From assembly GCF_030123505.1 (NCBI RefSeq), contig NZ_CP126115.1, forward strand, positions 1,440,001 through 1,504,000: a stretch of 64,000 nucleotides of DNA. Direction: 5' to 3'. Each line of letters begins with the position of its first letter. Positions within the stretch are counted from its first letter, which is position 1. Below, piece after piece: positions 1 to 9,572 of the stretch. The stretch is from Neobacillus sp. YX16 (GTDB lineage: Bacteria; Bacillota; Bacilli; Bacillales; Cytobacillaceae). The notes below the pieces were generated by a model that did not search any database, was not told the DNA's origin, and saw only the letters and a program-made list of their open reading frames with translations. A program made the position numbers and the translations under genes.

Positions 1-483
1 ATCGGGATTGATTTAAATAGACAATATCCAGCAGGGTGGAAGGAGCTCACCGATGGGCCTCCATTTCCCTTTTTCCAATTTTATAAGGGAAAGAGGCCTT
101 TGGCAGCAAAAGAAGTAAAGGCAGTAACAAAATTCATTCGCGACATTCATCCTGAAATTGCTGTTGCTTATCATTCGGCAGGCAGAGAGATTTTTTGGAA
201 TTATAAAAATGGCAAGCAATTAAAACGTGACAAACGGATTGCAAAAAAAATTTCAACATTGACCGGTTATCCATTAGCAAAACCACCTAAACAAGCAACG
301 GGCGGCGGTTTTACGGATTGGTTTATCACGAACTATCACCGCCCGGCAATGACGATTGAGGTTAGTCCACTTGTTGGAGAAACTTCCCCGCCTTTATCGG
401 TCTTTAAAGCAGAGTGGGAAAGAAATAAATATGTAGGACTTACCCTGGCAGAAGAGGCAAAGAGCTTGAAAAAGCGAAAATAA
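1..483 (+). CDS. M14-family zinc carboxypeptidase, C-terminal part
   Basis: The reading frame is open from base 1, so the N-terminus lies outside the window. The visible 160 residues carry M14 hallmarks: DLNRQYP near the start (the substrate-binding Arg of the family), YHSAG (third zinc ligand His) and TIEVSP near the end (the catalytic Glu). The nearest family type I recognise is the Bacillus gamma-D-glutamyl-L-diamino acid endopeptidase (YqgT/ENP1-like), which cuts cell-wall stem peptides, often in sporulation. That fits spoVR next door but remains inference. The chain ends in a basic tail (SLKKRK). No LysM domain can be seen because the upstream part is missing. Confidence 0.8.
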   Translation: MGIDLNRQYPAGWKELTDGPPFPFFQFYKGKRPLAAKEVKAVTKFIRDIHPEIAVAYHSAGREIFWNYKNGKQLKRDKRIAKKISTLTGYPLAKPPKQATGGGFTDWFITNYHRPAMTIEVSPLVGETSPPLSVFKAEWERNKYVGLTLAEEAKSLKKRK

Positions 484-570
484 GCAGGAGACTTGCTGTT
501 TTTTACATCTTGTTTCATCATTCCCGGTTTTTCTTCATACATTGTGGTAAGAGGAAAAGGGGGAATGGCG

Positions 571-1983
571 ATGAATGGGGACGATCGCAAGGCTCTAGAA
601 TACGCGATTAGTGAGATCACTGAAATTGCTCGGGGCTTTGGCTTGGATTTTTATCCTATGCGATATGAAATTTGCCCAGCTGAAATCATTTACACGTTTG
701 GTGCCTATGGAATGCCTACCAGATTTTCACACTGGAGCTTTGGGAAGCAATTTCATAAGATGAAGCTTCATTATGATTTAGGATTAAGTAAAATTTACGA
801 ACTTGTTATCAATTCAAATCCTTGTTATGCCTTCTTATTAGATTCCAATTCACTTATCCAAAACAAATTAATTGTTGCACACGTATTGGCTCATTGTGAT
901 TTCTTTAAGAATAATGTCCGCTTCCAAAATACCAAACGGGATATGGTTGAAAGCATGGCCGCCACAGCTGAAAGAATCAGGCGCTATGAAATACAATTTG
1001 GGAAAAAGGAAGTGGAGACCTTCCTGGATGCCGTACTGGCCATTGATGAACATATTGATCCTTCATTAATGAGACCAAAGCTGGCATGGTCTCTAGAGGA
1101 TGAAGGGGATGAAGAATCGCCGCAGATCGCAGCGACCCCTTATGATGATTTATGGAAGTTAGATGATAGTGCTAATAAGCAGCCAAGTCAGCCAAGGAAA
1201 AAACAATTTCCGCCAAAACCGGAAAAGGACCTATTATTATTTATTGAAAGCTATAGCAGGGAACTGACGGATTGGCAGCGAGATATTTTAACAATGATGC
1301 GTGAGGAAATGCTTTATTTCTGGCCGCAGCTAGAAACGAAAATCATGAATGAAGGCTGGGCTTCGTATTGGCACCAGCGAATCATCCGTGAGATGGATTT
1401 AACGAGTGGGGAAGCAATTGAATTTGCAAAATTAAATGCGGGGGTTGTACAGCCGTCAAAGACCGGTATAAATCCTTATTACCTAGGAATTAAGATATTT
1501 GAGGACATTGAAGAACGGTATAATAACCCAACAGAAGACATGATGAGAAGAGGAGTTATTCCAGGCTCTGGCAGGGAAAAGATGTTTGAGGTTCGTGAAG
1601 TGGAATCAGATATATCCTTTTTGCGGAATTATTTAAACAAGGATCTTGTCATGAGGGAAGATATGTATCTCTTCCAGAAGCAGGGAAGGGACTATAAAAT
1701 CGTCGATAAGGAATGGGAGCATGTTCGCGATCAGTTGGTAAATATGCGTGTAAATGGAGGGTTCCCGTACATTACCGTCAATGACGGCGACTATTTGAAG
1801 AACGGTGAACTCTATCTAAAGCATTGGTATGAGGGCGTGGAATTAGATGTGAAATACCTTGAAAAGGTATTGCCATATATCCATCAGCTATGGGGAAGAC
1901 CCGTCCATATTGACACCATGATTGAAGAGCGTAGGATGTTATTCTCTTATGACGGGAAAGGCGTTCACAGGAAGTATATGTAA
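571..1983 (+). CDS. spoVR: Stage V sporulation protein R (SpoVR)
   Basis: About 470 residues, full length for SpoVR, a protein needed for spore cortex formation whose biochemical role is unresolved. Typical stretches are [33 protein letters not shown] and [12 protein letters not shown]; the Glu and His residues in these are conserved and could bind metal. The frame is open from a TTG at 493 and there is also an ATG at 565. I chose the ATG at 571 because a purine-rich AGGAAAAGGGGGA lies directly upstream and because residues from here on ([13 protein letters not shown]) begin where SpoVR proteins normally do. It is followed by a clear terminator, so it is monocistronic or the end of a unit with the peptidase. 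Confidence 0.95.
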   Translation: MNGDDRKALEYAISEITEIARGFGLDFYPMRYEICPAEIIYTFGAYGMPTRFSHWSFGKQFHKMKLHYDLGLSKIYELVINSNPCYAFLLDSNSLIQNKLIVAHVLAHCDFFKNNVRFQNTKRDMVESMAATAERIRRYEIQFGKKEVETFLDAVLAIDEHIDPSLMRPKLAWSLEDEGDEESPQIAATPYDDLWKLDDSANKQPSQPRKKQFPPKPEKDLLLFIESYSRELTDWQRDILTMMREEMLYFWPQLETKIMNEGWASYWHQRIIREMDLTSGEAIEFAKLNAGVVQPSKTGINPYYLGIKIFEDIEERYNNPTEDMMRRGVIPGSGREKMFEVREVESDISFLRNYLNKDLVMREDMYLFQKQGRDYKIVDKEWEHVRDQLVNMRVNGGFPYITVNDGDYLKNGELYLKHWYEGVELDVKYLEKVLPYIHQLWGRPVHIDTMIEERRMLFSYDGKGVHRKYM

Positions 1984-1984
1984 C

Positions 1985-2016
1985 AAATAAGGCAGCTTAT
2001 GCTGTCTTATTTTTTT
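1985..2016 (+). terminator. Rho-independent terminator of spoVR
   Basis: Stem AATAAGGCAGC / GCTGTCTTATT around a TTAT loop, followed by a run of T. It lies directly after the spoVR stop. Confidence 0.85.
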
Positions 2017-2209
2017 CATATGGTTCACTCATTGGATTTAACTAAAGGGGATAATAAGCATGAAAGCAATAGTTGAAATTTATTTATAAGTTAATTATTA
2101 TATAAGCAAATGGTTATATATAGATAGATAAGTGAAGTTTGTATCATAAGGGTATTACATAAAATGTACATACTTGTAAAAAATAAGTCAGGCACTATTT
2201 TTATCAATT

Positions 2210-2252
2210 TATAAGGATATTATTATTTACTTATATAGCTAGGAGGGTCTAA
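2210..2252 (+). promoter_or_regulatory. Candidate ArsR operator and arsR ribosome binding site
   Basis: An inverted repeat TATAAG-N14-CTTATA (2210-2235) sits just upstream of the AGGAGGG ribosome binding site (2241-2247) of arsR. ArsR repressors bind AT-rich dyads at their own promoter, so this is a plausible operator. The whole 2017-2252 spacer is very AT-rich and contains other weak dyads, for example around 2100-2120, so the choice is tentative. Confidence 0.35.
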
Positions 2253-2606
2253 ATGTCAGAATCCAATAAAACAGCAGTTGAATTAGAGAGTGCTGCGAAT
2301 GTTTTAAAATTATTAGGGGACAAAACCCGATTAACCATGATTAAACTTCTGGATAATCATGACGCTTGCGTCTGTGAATTTGTAGAAATATTTAAAACTA
2401 GTCAGCCTGCCATTAGTCAACATGTTCGTAAGTTGAAAGATGCTGGGCTGGTGAGGGAAACAAGAAGAGGGCAATGGATAATCTACTCTTTGAATAAAGA
2501 GAGTAAATATTTTCCATTGGTTGAAGATTTATTACTGCACCTTCCAAACCAAGATTTTAGGTTAAAGGAATTAGAAGAGCAGGGTTTACGAATTTCATGT
2601 GAATAA
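2253..2606 (+). CDS. arsR: ArsR-family arsenic-responsive repressor
   Basis: 117 residues, a compact ArsR/SmtB winged helix. The metal site is the CxC pair in ACVCEF on the recognition-helix side, as in arsenite/antimonite sensors. The HTH follows (TSQPAISQHVRKLKDAGLV) and then the wing (RRGQWIIYSL). In the apo form it represses; arsenite bound by the cysteines releases it. It is first in an arsR-arsB-arsC operon, with the usual autoregulation expected. Start ATG has AGGAGGG six bases upstream. The C-terminal tail has one more cysteine (RISCE), of unknown use. Confidence 0.95.
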   Translation: MSESNKTAVELESAANVLKLLGDKTRLTMIKLLDNHDACVCEFVEIFKTSQPAISQHVRKLKDAGLVRETRRGQWIIYSLNKESKYFPLVEDLLLHLPNQDFRLKELEEQGLRISCE

Positions 2607-2621
2607 TTGGAGGTTTCAACA

Positions 2622-3917
2622 TTGGTATCCACGATACTCGCATCATTGATTTTTTTAATTACGCTTATTCTGGTTATATGGCAACCTAAAAATTTATCTA
2701 TTGGTTGGTCAGCATGCGGGGGAGCCATTCTTGCTTTAATTGTAGGAGTGGTTGACTTCCACGATGTTCTTGAAGTGACCAAAATTGTTTGGAATGCTAC
2801 CTTTTCATTTATTGCCATTATCATTATTTCTTTAATATTAGATGAAATTGGGTTCTTCGAATGGTCGGCACTCCACATGGCAAGAGCGGCTAAGGGCAAC
2901 GGAATTAAAATGTTTGTTTATGTAAGCATTCTTGGTGCTCTCGTGGCAGCATTCTTCGCTAATGATGGGGCTGCACTTATCCTTACACCAATCGTCTTAG
3001 CCATGGTAAGAAATTTAAAGTTGGAAGAAAAAATGATATTTCCGTTCATTATTGCAAGTGGTTTTATTGCCGATACAACTTCATTACCATTAGTAGTAAG
3101 TAATCTTGTTAATATTGTTTCTGCTGACTTTTTTGGAATTGGGTTTGCAGAGTTTGCCTCAAGGATGTTTGTTCCAAATCTATTTTCTTTAGTGGCAAGT
3201 ATTTTAGTCTTATATCTCTACTTCAGAAGAAACATTCCTAAGAAATATGATTTAGGTCATTTAAAGAAACCTGTGGAAGCTATTAAAGATCAAAGGATGT
3301 TTCGTTTGTCTTGGGTGGTCCTCGCCATTTTATTAGCAGGTTATTTTATTAGTGAGTTTCTAAATATTCCTGTATCTATCATTGCAGGTGTAGTAGCTAT
3401 ATTCTTCTTATTTATGGGGAGAAGAAGCCATGCTGTCGAAACAAAAAAGGTCATTAAAGGAGCACCATGGGCGATTGTATTTTTCTCGATCGGAATGTAT
3501 GTGGTGGTTTATGGTTTACGAAACGTGGGTTTAACCAATGTCTTAGCCGACCTGATTCAAGTAACAGCAGATCAAGGATTATTTGCAGCAACAATCGGAA
3601 TGGGTTTTATTGCAGCTATTCTATCTTCCATTATGAACAATATGCCAACTGTGATGATAGATGCTTTAGCAATTGCAGATACCAATACAAGTGGTGTAAT
3701 TAGAGAAGCACTTATATATGCAAATGTGATTGGCTCTGATTTAGGTCCTAAAATTACTCCTATCGGTTCTCTAGCAACTTTATTATGGTTACATGTTTTA
3801 TCGCAAAAAGGAGTTAAGATTTCTTGGGGAACCTATTTTAAAACGGGTATTGTTTTAACCATACCAACATTGTTTATTACATTGGTTGGTCTCTATATAT
3901 GGTTGTTAATCATTTAA
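2622..3917 (+). CDS. arsB: Arsenite efflux permease ArsB
   Basis: 431 residues and about 11-12 hydrophobic segments, the pI258/skin-element type ArsB that exports arsenite or antimonite across the membrane by proton antiport. Conserved stretches: [40 protein letters not shown] and [19 protein letters not shown]. The frame is open from a TTG at 2607, but the GGAGG at 2609-2613 points to the TTG at 2622, eight bases downstream, which gives the normal N-terminus ([14 protein letters not shown]). No arsA ATPase is present, so it works as a secondary carrier. It starts 15 bases after arsR and leads into arsC. Confidence 0.95.
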   Translation: MVSTILASLIFLITLILVIWQPKNLSIGWSACGGAILALIVGVVDFHDVLEVTKIVWNATFSFIAIIIISLILDEIGFFEWSALHMARAAKGNGIKMFVYVSILGALVAAFFANDGAALILTPIVLAMVRNLKLEEKMIFPFIIASGFIADTTSLPLVVSNLVNIVSADFFGIGFAEFASRMFVPNLFSLVASILVLYLYFRRNIPKKYDLGHLKKPVEAIKDQRMFRLSWVVLAILLAGYFISEFLNIPVSIIAGVVAIFFLFMGRRSHAVETKKVIKGAPWAIVFFSIGMYVVVYGLRNVGLTNVLADLIQVTADQGLFAATIGMGFIAAILSSIMNNMPTVMIDALAIADTNTSGVIREALIYANVIGSDLGPKITPIGSLATLLWLHVLSQKGVKISWGTYFKTGIVLTIPTLFITLVGLYIWLLII

Positions 3918-3944
3918 ATTTTAATCACAAAAGGAGATTTCATC

Positions 3945-4364
3945 ATGACAAAGAAAAAGCTTTATTTCTTATGTACAGGTAACTCTTGTCGAAGCCAAAT
4001 GGCAGAAGGATGGGCAAAAAAACATTTAGGTGATGAGTGGGATGTACGAAGTGCAGGAATTGAAGCACACGGATTGAACCCAAATGCTGTAAAGGCAATG
4101 AAAGATGCTGGAATTGATATTTCAACTAATACTTCTGATATTATCAATCCTGAGTATTTGAACAATGCTGATTTAGTTGTAACACTTTGTGGTGACGCAG
4201 CAGATAAGTGTCCAATCACACCACCAAAAGTTAAACGAGTTCACTGGGGGTTTGATGATCCAGCTAAAGCTCAAGGAACAGACGAAGAAAAATGGGCATT
4301 CTTTCAACGTGTTCGTGATGAGATCGGAAATCGTATTAAACGTTTTGCTGAAACTGGTGAGTAA
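3945..4364 (+). CDS. arsC: Arsenate reductase, thioredoxin-coupled
   Basis: 139 residues, of the low-molecular-weight phosphatase-like ArsC family. It reduces arsenate to arsenite, which ArsB then exports. The P-loop CTGNSCR (Cys10, Arg16) is the catalytic CX5R motif. Two further cysteines, in [11 protein letters not shown] about residues 82 and 89, form the redox relay that thioredoxin regenerates. The start has AAAGGAG upstream, 27 bases after arsB. It is the last gene of the ars operon. Confidence 0.96.
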   Translation: MTKKKLYFLCTGNSCRSQMAEGWAKKHLGDEWDVRSAGIEAHGLNPNAVKAMKDAGIDISTNTSDIINPEYLNNADLVVTLCGDAADKCPITPPKVKRVHWGFDDPAKAQGTDEEKWAFFQRVRDEIGNRIKRFAETGE

Positions 4365-4375
4365 GAAAGAAATTA

Positions 4376-4403
4376 AGAGCCAAGAGATAAGACTCTTGGC
4401 TCT
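4376..4403 (+). terminator. Stem-loop after arsC
   Basis: Perfect 11-bp stem AGAGCCAAGAG / CTCTTGGCTCT with a 6-base loop, 12 bases past the arsC stop. No T-run follows on the plus strand, so it may be an mRNA-stabilising hairpin or a weak terminator. Confidence 0.6.
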
Positions 4404-4480
4404 ACTTAAAAATTAGGATTCTTTGCAAGAGAAGAAATGGATGTTACATGTCTACTTTTTATTATTTCTTGTCTTTCATG

Positions 4481-4822
4481 TTATTTATTTAAAAGGATAG
4501 CACCGATAGCAATTAGTAAAATGCCAATAATGGAATATACTGAAATGTTCTGACGTAAAACTAATATTGATAAAACTGTTATCAGAATCGCATTTACCCC
4601 AGTTTGAATACCGCCAAGCATTACCGTATTTCCAAATGTTTTACTCCCTTGAATGAACCCCCAAGCTAGTGCTATGTTTCCCAAAAAAGAAAGCGGAAGA
4701 AAATATATATTAAATCGGATGCTGTCTTTTAAAGTGGGTTGAAAAAAATAAGCAGATAGAATTGGTAATAAGGAAAAAACAGCAGCACCAATTACAATTG
4801 CGCCTATTACAAGAAATTTCAA
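4481..4822 (-). CDS. Small four-helix membrane protein, DMT/EamA-like
   Basis: 113 residues with four hydrophobic segments (about 2-27, 38-58, 66-88 and 94-112). The end, YSIIGILLIAIGAILL, is typical of the last helix in half-size drug/metabolite transporter (EamA/SMR-type) proteins. It lacks the SMR glutamate in helix 1, so a drug-proton antiport role is not supported. The start is TTG with GAGGTG eight bases upstream. It points back toward the ars operon and is divergent from the next gene. The substrate is unknown; position beside arsC does not prove an arsenic role. Confidence 0.65.
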   Translation of the reverse strand: MKFLVIGAIVIGAAVFSLLPILSAYFFQPTLKDSIRFNIYFLPLSFLGNIALAWGFIQGSKTFGNTVMLGGIQTGVNAILITVLSILVLRQNISVYSIIGILLIAIGAILLNK

Positions 4823-5034
4823 AAGAACACCTCTTTTAATGGAAATACTTTATCCTAAATAGTATTGCTTTTTCTTTCATTTCAATTCTCCTTTAACAAA
4901 AATATCTTTACCTTTTCTTTTATTATTTAACTCTGTTAGTTTAAGAGCTGAACCATAATTTTCTATTGGTATATTTTTCTTGGGGAATAATGGTAAAGTT
5001 CATGCTAAGATTTCCTAAAAGAGAGGTGTTTTTA

Positions 5035-5349
5035 TTGGGCATACAAAGGTGTGAAACTTGTAAGAGTCAATTTACATGGAAAGAAATACAAAAGACTATC
5101 CGTTGGAATTATAAACCACTCGTATGTAAGAAATGTAGAGCGGAGCATCAAATTACAATAAAGAGCAAGTTATTATTTTCTTTTTCAATAGCAGTATTGT
5201 TATTCATTTTTAGTCTAGCAAATCTTCCATTCAATTTAAGAATTGCGGTAATTATTATTGTCTTCTTATCCGTTTTAGTTAGCTTCCCTTATTTTGCAAG
5301 ATATAAAAAGAATGGAAATTCAATTAAAAAAGGAAAAAAGGTTAAATGA
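5035..5349 (+). CDS. CXXC-20-CXXC type small zinc-ribbon membrane protein
   Basis: 104 residues. The N-terminal half has CETC and CKKC separated by about 20 residues (QRCETCKSQFTWKE ... PLVCKKCRAEHQ), the layout of the TIGR04104 CXXC-20-CXXC family found in bacilli, probably a zinc ribbon. Two membrane helices follow (about 48-68 and 72-90), then a very basic tail (KKGKKVK). The frame opens at an ATG at 4966, but GAGAGGTG at 5021-5028 supports the TTG at 5035, which places MGIQRCETC at the N-terminus as usual in the family. The function is unknown. Confidence 0.75.
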   Translation: MGIQRCETCKSQFTWKEIQKTIRWNYKPLVCKKCRAEHQITIKSKLLFSFSIAVLLFIFSLANLPFNLRIAVIIIVFLSVLVSFPYFARYKKNGNSIKKGKKVK

Positions 5350-5372
5350 TAACCTTTTTTCCTTTTTTCTCT
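5326..5372. terminator. Bidirectional terminator between 5035 gene and codB-like gene
   Basis: A-rich arm AAAAAGGAAAAAAGGTTA pairs with TAACCTTTTTTCCTTTTT across a 5-base loop. It overlaps the last codons of the upstream gene and ends with a T-run. It separates two convergent genes. Confidence 0.75.
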
Positions 5373-5392
5373 ACGCCCAGCAAGTATTATCT

Positions 5393-6700
5393 TTACATAA
5401 CATTCTTTTTATCACTTTGAGAAATTTTAGGTTTAGTTAATAGGGACCCAACGTAATAGAAGATAGCTGAGGAACCTATACCAAATATCACCACTGAAAG
5501 TTGCGGTGCAAAGAAGTTAACCAATAAAGCTACTAAAGCGGCCATACCCCATGCAACGAATGGAAGTGGTTTCCAACTCTCGGAACCAAGAGACTGATTT
5601 TTTCTTAGAATAAGTTGATCTATTATAATGATTGTAGCGATTGGCGGTACAATTAAACCTAGAAGTTCCAGCCAGCTCTGGAAAGCGTTCCAGATACCTG
5701 ATAATGCTGCGATGATTCCAACAATCCCTAGTACGATTGTTAAAAATCTCATGCTTTTTCCTGTCATATGTGAGAAACCGACGGCACCATTATACAAGCA
5801 GTGTGTACATCCAACACCCAGATTAATAAAAACAAAAATGAGAGCCAAGAAGGAGAGAAGAGGACCTTGTCCCGATAAAATTGGCATAAAGTCGCCACCA
5901 CTCGTGGCAGGGCTTTGGATTACACCTGTCGCAACGATAATTGCACCTACTAATTCGGCGATGAACTTTCCAAATGGGAAGGCTGTAATTGCAGCTAACA
6001 ATCCTTCACGCCCATTTTTCGACCAACGCGTAAAGTCGGCGGTCATCGTACCAGAATCAGCAAACGTTGCAAATACCATTGTGACTGCTGCCCCAAAGGA
6101 TAGAAGACCTGAACTGGTTGTTGGTTCATAATTAAAAATATCTGTATTTCCAGTTTTAAACGAGATAATAATTGAAACAATACCGAGAATGAGATACAAA
6201 GGTGCCGCAATCCATCCTAAAATCGTTAATGCTTTTATTCCAATAAAAGTTGCAGCAACATAAAGAACCCCGCCAATTAAGGTCATTAATAGCATTGGGG
6301 CACCGAATGAACGAGCCATTGTGTCACCTGTCAGACCTACCATAAGAGCAAACCATCCTACTACGACTGTGGAAAGTAATCCCGATACGACCATGTATCC
6401 ATATCGTCCAAAAGTCCGTTGTGCAGTCATTGCAAAGTTTTCTCCGGTTTTTCCTGCCAAATAGCTTAATGCTCCCACAATAAGGCATAGCAATAAGTTT
6501 CCTGCTAGTATTGCAGTTACCCCTACTTTGAATCCAAGCATTGCTGTGATGACTCCACCGATTACAGCGCTTGTCAAAACCATCGGGAAACCAAACCAAA
6601 CAGCTGCTACAGAAGCTAGCGGTTTTCTGTATTCTGTTGGTACAGGAATCGTTTCAAATTCCGGATCTAATACCTTCTGATCGATATTTTTAGTAGACAT
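5393..6700 (-). CDS. NCS1-family cytosine permease-like transporter (CodB type)
   Basis: 435 residues, about 12 membrane helices, of the NCS1 cytosine/purine permease family, CodB branch. Recognisable parts are VPTEYRKPLASVAAVWFGFP at the start, FADSGTMTADFTRW in the middle and GLIVPPIATIIIIDQLIL near the end. It should import a nucleobase-like ring with a cation. It is the first gene of the catabolic island and is divergent from the allH operon. Start ATG has TGGAGG upstream. A good CcpA-type cre candidate lies about 90 bases upstream (6787-6802), which suggests carbon catabolite control. The exact substrate is not readable from sequence. Confidence 0.85.
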   Translation of the reverse strand: MSTKNIDQKVLDPEFETIPVPTEYRKPLASVAAVWFGFPMVLTSAVIGGVITAMLGFKVGVTAILAGNLLLCLIVGALSYLAGKTGENFAMTAQRTFGRYGYMVVSGLLSTVVVGWFALMVGLTGDTMARSFGAPMLLMTLIGGVLYVAATFIGIKALTILGWIAAPLYLILGIVSIIISFKTGNTDIFNYEPTTSSGLLSFGAAVTMVFATFADSGTMTADFTRWSKNGREGLLAAITAFPFGKFIAELVGAIIVATGVIQSPATSGGDFMPILSGQGPLLSFLALIFVFINLGVGCTHCLYNGAVGFSHMTGKSMRFLTIVLGIVGIIAALSGIWNAFQSWLELLGLIVPPIATIIIIDQLILRKNQSLGSESWKPLPFVAWGMAALVALLVNFFAPQLSVVIFGIGSSAIFYYVGSLLTKPKISQSDKKNVM

Positions 6701-6786
6701 ATATAACCTCCAAGTAAATAGATGTTGGTTAAGCGCAAAATATCATTATTTTTATAAAGTACTGTATTTTCACCTTCCTTTTATTT

Positions 6787-6802
6787 TTTAAGCGCTCTCA
6801 AT
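6787..6802 (-). promoter_or_regulatory. Candidate cre (CcpA) site
   Basis: Read on the minus strand it is TTGAGAGCGCTTAAAA, matching the bacilli cre consensus WTGNNARCGNWWWCAW at 15 of 16 positions. It lies upstream of the codB-like gene. Confidence 0.45.
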
Positions 6803-6968
6803 AGGATCCTATATGATTATTTTAAGGTGGAAAATTATAGAAGTCTTTGGATATACCAACCGAAAATTATTGAAAAATTTAGTCACTTCATACAAATATT
6901 TGTGAATAAATTTTGAATAAGAAAGCTAAGGATAGTATTTCATTTCTTTGACATAATTTAATCACAAT

Positions 6969-7026
6969 CCATTGTATGATTTGCACAATTGAATGCATTG
7001 CTTTTTGGATTTGTTACACGATGACG
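6969..7026 (+). promoter_or_regulatory. 58-bp island motif, copy 1 (allH operon)
   Basis: Aligns without gaps to four other copies in the window. Shared cores are ATTGTA, TGC..AA.TGAAT, CTTTTTGG and ATGAC. An AT-rich -10-like sequence follows the ATGAC end by about 15 bases, so the motif reads as an activator site plus -35 region directed toward allH. Confidence 0.6.
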
Positions 7027-7141
7027 GTGTTATGCAATATATCTAAAATAAACATGTAAGCATTTTAGTTAAGTATAAAAGGAGGTTCGGTCTGCTCAAC
7101 GGTATTTGACTGCACGATTCTAGATTTATGGGGTGTCATTC

Positions 7142-8020
7142 GTGATAAATTCAATCTCTGGTGATACAGATTTTATAAAGGTAATTAATAACTCAACATT
7201 CACTGGTTTTGTGCATAGTACATTTAATCGGACATTTAATATTAAATGTTTTGAAAATGGTGATTTATATACCATTGCATGCAACAGACTCGATAATGGG
7301 CCTAATACATTAATTGTTGATATTGATAATATGAAGCCAATGGAAATTGAAGCCAATGATCGGGTACGTGTTGAAGAAAATCTTTTGTATATTGGAGATC
7401 GTCTTACTATTTCGATAGATAAAGCATGTAAATGGGAAAGTGTTTTACCAACATACCCATGTAATGTAGAAATCCTGAAAAGAAATTTAATGAAAATGAA
7501 GGATTTTATCAACATCCATGGTGTAGGCGGAGGAATGAAAAAAAACGTAATAACCCTAAATCCTTTTGAAACAGAAGTCTCGAATATGCTTGAGAATAGA
7601 ACTCTTTTACTTTTAAACGAATTATTAAATGACCGAATTTCATCTGCCTTGCCACATGCGGTTTCACTCATAGGTCTTGGGCCAGGGTTAACTCCTTCAG
7701 GGGATGACTTTTTAACGGGGTTATTTACCATTTTTAATATGAAAAACAGCCCTTTTTATCCTTACCGATCATTTTGTGAAGATGTTTTAAAGAAAGCAAA
7801 AACCTTAACGAATGACATTAGTTACATGACTTTGAAAAAAGCAGCAATTGGTAAAGTGAGAGAGTCTATTATTTCATTACTTAATGCCTTATTATTTGAA
7901 AATGATGAAGACTTAAATCTCTCTTTAAATAAATTATTAAACATAGGTTCTTCATCCGGAACAGATATAGCTTTAGGCATTGTTTTCGGAATGGAAGCCA
8001 ATATTAGAGCAGGAGGATAA
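7142..8020 (+). CDS. allH: DUF2877 protein, AllH-like subunit of a carbamoyltransferase
   Basis: About 292 residues of the DUF2877 family, which includes E. coli YlbF/AllH, one of three proteins required for oxamate carbamoyltransferase (oxalurate plus phosphate to oxamate plus carbamoyl phosphate). Diagnostic motifs are GLGPGLTPSGDDFLTG (about residue 180) and the late GSSSGTDIALGI. The frame allows GTG at 7133 or 7142. I prefer 7142 because GGGGTG stands six bases before it while nothing resembling a ribosome site precedes 7133. It begins a tight operon with fdrA and allG (2-base gaps). The order allH-allF-allG differs from E. coli. Confidence 0.85.
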   Translation: MINSISGDTDFIKVINNSTFTGFVHSTFNRTFNIKCFENGDLYTIACNRLDNGPNTLIVDIDNMKPMEIEANDRVRVEENLLYIGDRLTISIDKACKWESVLPTYPCNVEILKRNLMKMKDFINIHGVGGGMKKNVITLNPFETEVSNMLENRTLLLLNELLNDRISSALPHAVSLIGLGPGLTPSGDDFLTGLFTIFNMKNSPFYPYRSFCEDVLKKAKTLTNDISYMTLKKAAIGKVRESIISLLNALLFENDEDLNLSLNKLLNIGSSSGTDIALGIVFGMEANIRAGG

Positions 8021-8022
8021 GT

Positions 8023-9570
8023 ATGTTAGTACAAGCTTTGATTAAGTCAAACACATATTTCGATTCAGTATCTTTAATGTCGCTTTCCACTAAAGCGAAT
8101 CAAATTGAAGAAGTTGAACAAGCAATTATTGCAATGGGTACCGAAATGAATAAAGAGGTAATAAAAAATGTCGGCTTAATGACACCTGATGTTGAGACAG
8201 CGGGAGCAAGTGATTTAATGATTGTTGTAAAAGCAGCAACTGACGAGTTATGCGAAACCGCTTTCGAAAAAATTAATGATTTATTTACAAAAAAGAATTC
8301 AGGTAAAAAAGGTAAGAATGACATCAAATATTCTACTATTTCTTCTGCTGCAGATCATAACCCGGAAGCAAATCTTGCCATTATTGCTGTGAATGGTGCT
8401 TACGCGGCTAGAGAAGCGAAAAGGGCTCTCGAAAATGATTTACATGTCATGATGTTTAGCGACAATGTAAGCATTGAAGATGAAATTGAATTAAAGAGAT
8501 TAGCTCATGAAAAAGGTTTATTTATGATGGGACCGGACTGTGGAACAGCGATTATCGGAAATACAGCCCTTTGCTTCGCAAATGCGGTAAGAAAAGGGAA
8601 TATCGGTATTGTTGGGGCATCAGGAACCGGCAGCCAAGAAGTAAGCGTCCGAATTCACGAATTTGGCTTCGGTATCTCGCAATTGATTGGAACTGGTGGT
8701 AGAGATTTAAAAGAAGAAGTTGGCGGAATCATGATGCTTGATGGTATTCAGGCTCTTGAAGACGATGAAGAGACAAAAGTCATTGTCGTTATTTCTAAGC
8801 CACCTGCACCAAGTGTGGAAGAAAAAGTATTAGCGAAAATTAAAACATGTAAAAAACCAGTTGTTGTTTGGTTTGTTGGCGGGAACGAAGAAAAAATTAC
8901 TGAAGCTGGAGCACATTTTGCGAAAATGTCCAAAGAAGCTGCACTTAAAGCAGTACTATTGGCAGGGGCAGACGAAAGCAAGTTAAATAAACGCGCATTA
9001 AACATACCACTTATCGAAGAAGTTCGGACAAAGTTAACTCCTGAACAGAAATATGTTCGTGGACTTTTCAGCGGCGGAACACTGGCAGATGAAGCTATGC
9101 ATGCAGCAATGGAAAAATTTGATAATGTCTATAGCAATATTCAAAGAAATCCAGAGTATCGTTTAAAAGACCGATATACAAGCCAAGAGCACACATTCAT
9201 CGACTTTGGTGATGATGAATACACACAAGGAAAGCCACACCCAATGATTGATCCATCTACACGTCTTGAAAGATTTATTCAGGAGGCAAAAGATCCGTCT
9301 GTTGGTGCTATCGTAATGGACTTTGTAATAGGTTATGGAGCACATGAAGATCCAGTTGGAGCTTTCCTTCCAGCAATCATTGAAGCGAAACAACAAGCGG
9401 AACAAGAAGGAAGACATTTAGAGATAATTGGATATGTTCTTGGAACAGAATTAGATCCGCAAAATTATGAAGAGCAAATTAATAAATTATTGGCGGCAGA
9501 TGTAACACATGCGAGCAGCATGCAAAATGCTGGCTTATTGGCTAGAGAATTTGTTGTGAAGGGAGAATAG
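8023..9570 (+). CDS. fdrA: FdrA/AllF-like subunit of a carbamoyltransferase
   Basis: 515 residues of the FdrA family, which resembles acyl-CoA synthetase/succinyl-CoA ligase folds. A CoA/nucleotide-binding-like segment appears as IGIVGASGTGSQEV (about residue 197) followed by ISQLIGTGGRDL, and a ligase-like C-terminal half ends in GTELDPQN. In E. coli FdrA is AllF, part of the enzyme that cleaves oxalurate by phosphate to make carbamoyl phosphate. The strong start has GGAGGATAAGT upstream. It lies between allH and allG with almost no spacing, which implies a complex made in equal amounts. The substrate here may not be oxalurate, as no other allantoin genes are nearby. Confidence 0.9.
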   Translation: MLVQALIKSNTYFDSVSLMSLSTKANQIEEVEQAIIAMGTEMNKEVIKNVGLMTPDVETAGASDLMIVVKAATDELCETAFEKINDLFTKKNSGKKGKNDIKYSTISSAADHNPEANLAIIAVNGAYAAREAKRALENDLHVMMFSDNVSIEDEIELKRLAHEKGLFMMGPDCGTAIIGNTALCFANAVRKGNIGIVGASGTGSQEVSVRIHEFGFGISQLIGTGGRDLKEEVGGIMMLDGIQALEDDEETKVIVVISKPPAPSVEEKVLAKIKTCKKPVVVWFVGGNEEKITEAGAHFAKMSKEAALKAVLLAGADESKLNKRALNIPLIEEVRTKLTPEQKYVRGLFSGGTLADEAMHAAMEKFDNVYSNIQRNPEYRLKDRYTSQEHTFIDFGDDEYTQGKPHPMIDPSTRLERFIQEAKDPSVGAIVMDFVIGYGAHEDPVGAFLPAIIEAKQQAEQEGRHLEIIGYVLGTELDPQNYEEQINKLLAADVTHASSMQNAGLLAREFVVKGE

Positions 9571-9572
9571 GC

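Larger units (their letters stand above)
6701..7141. promoter_or_regulatory. Divergent control region between the codB-like gene and the allH operon
   Basis: 441 bases with no credible gene. It holds a cre candidate on the codB side, one copy of the 58-bp island motif (6969-7026), a TATAAA at about 7073, and an AAAAGGAGG at 7077-7085 that has no start codon at a usable distance. The rest is AT-rich. Confidence 0.6.
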
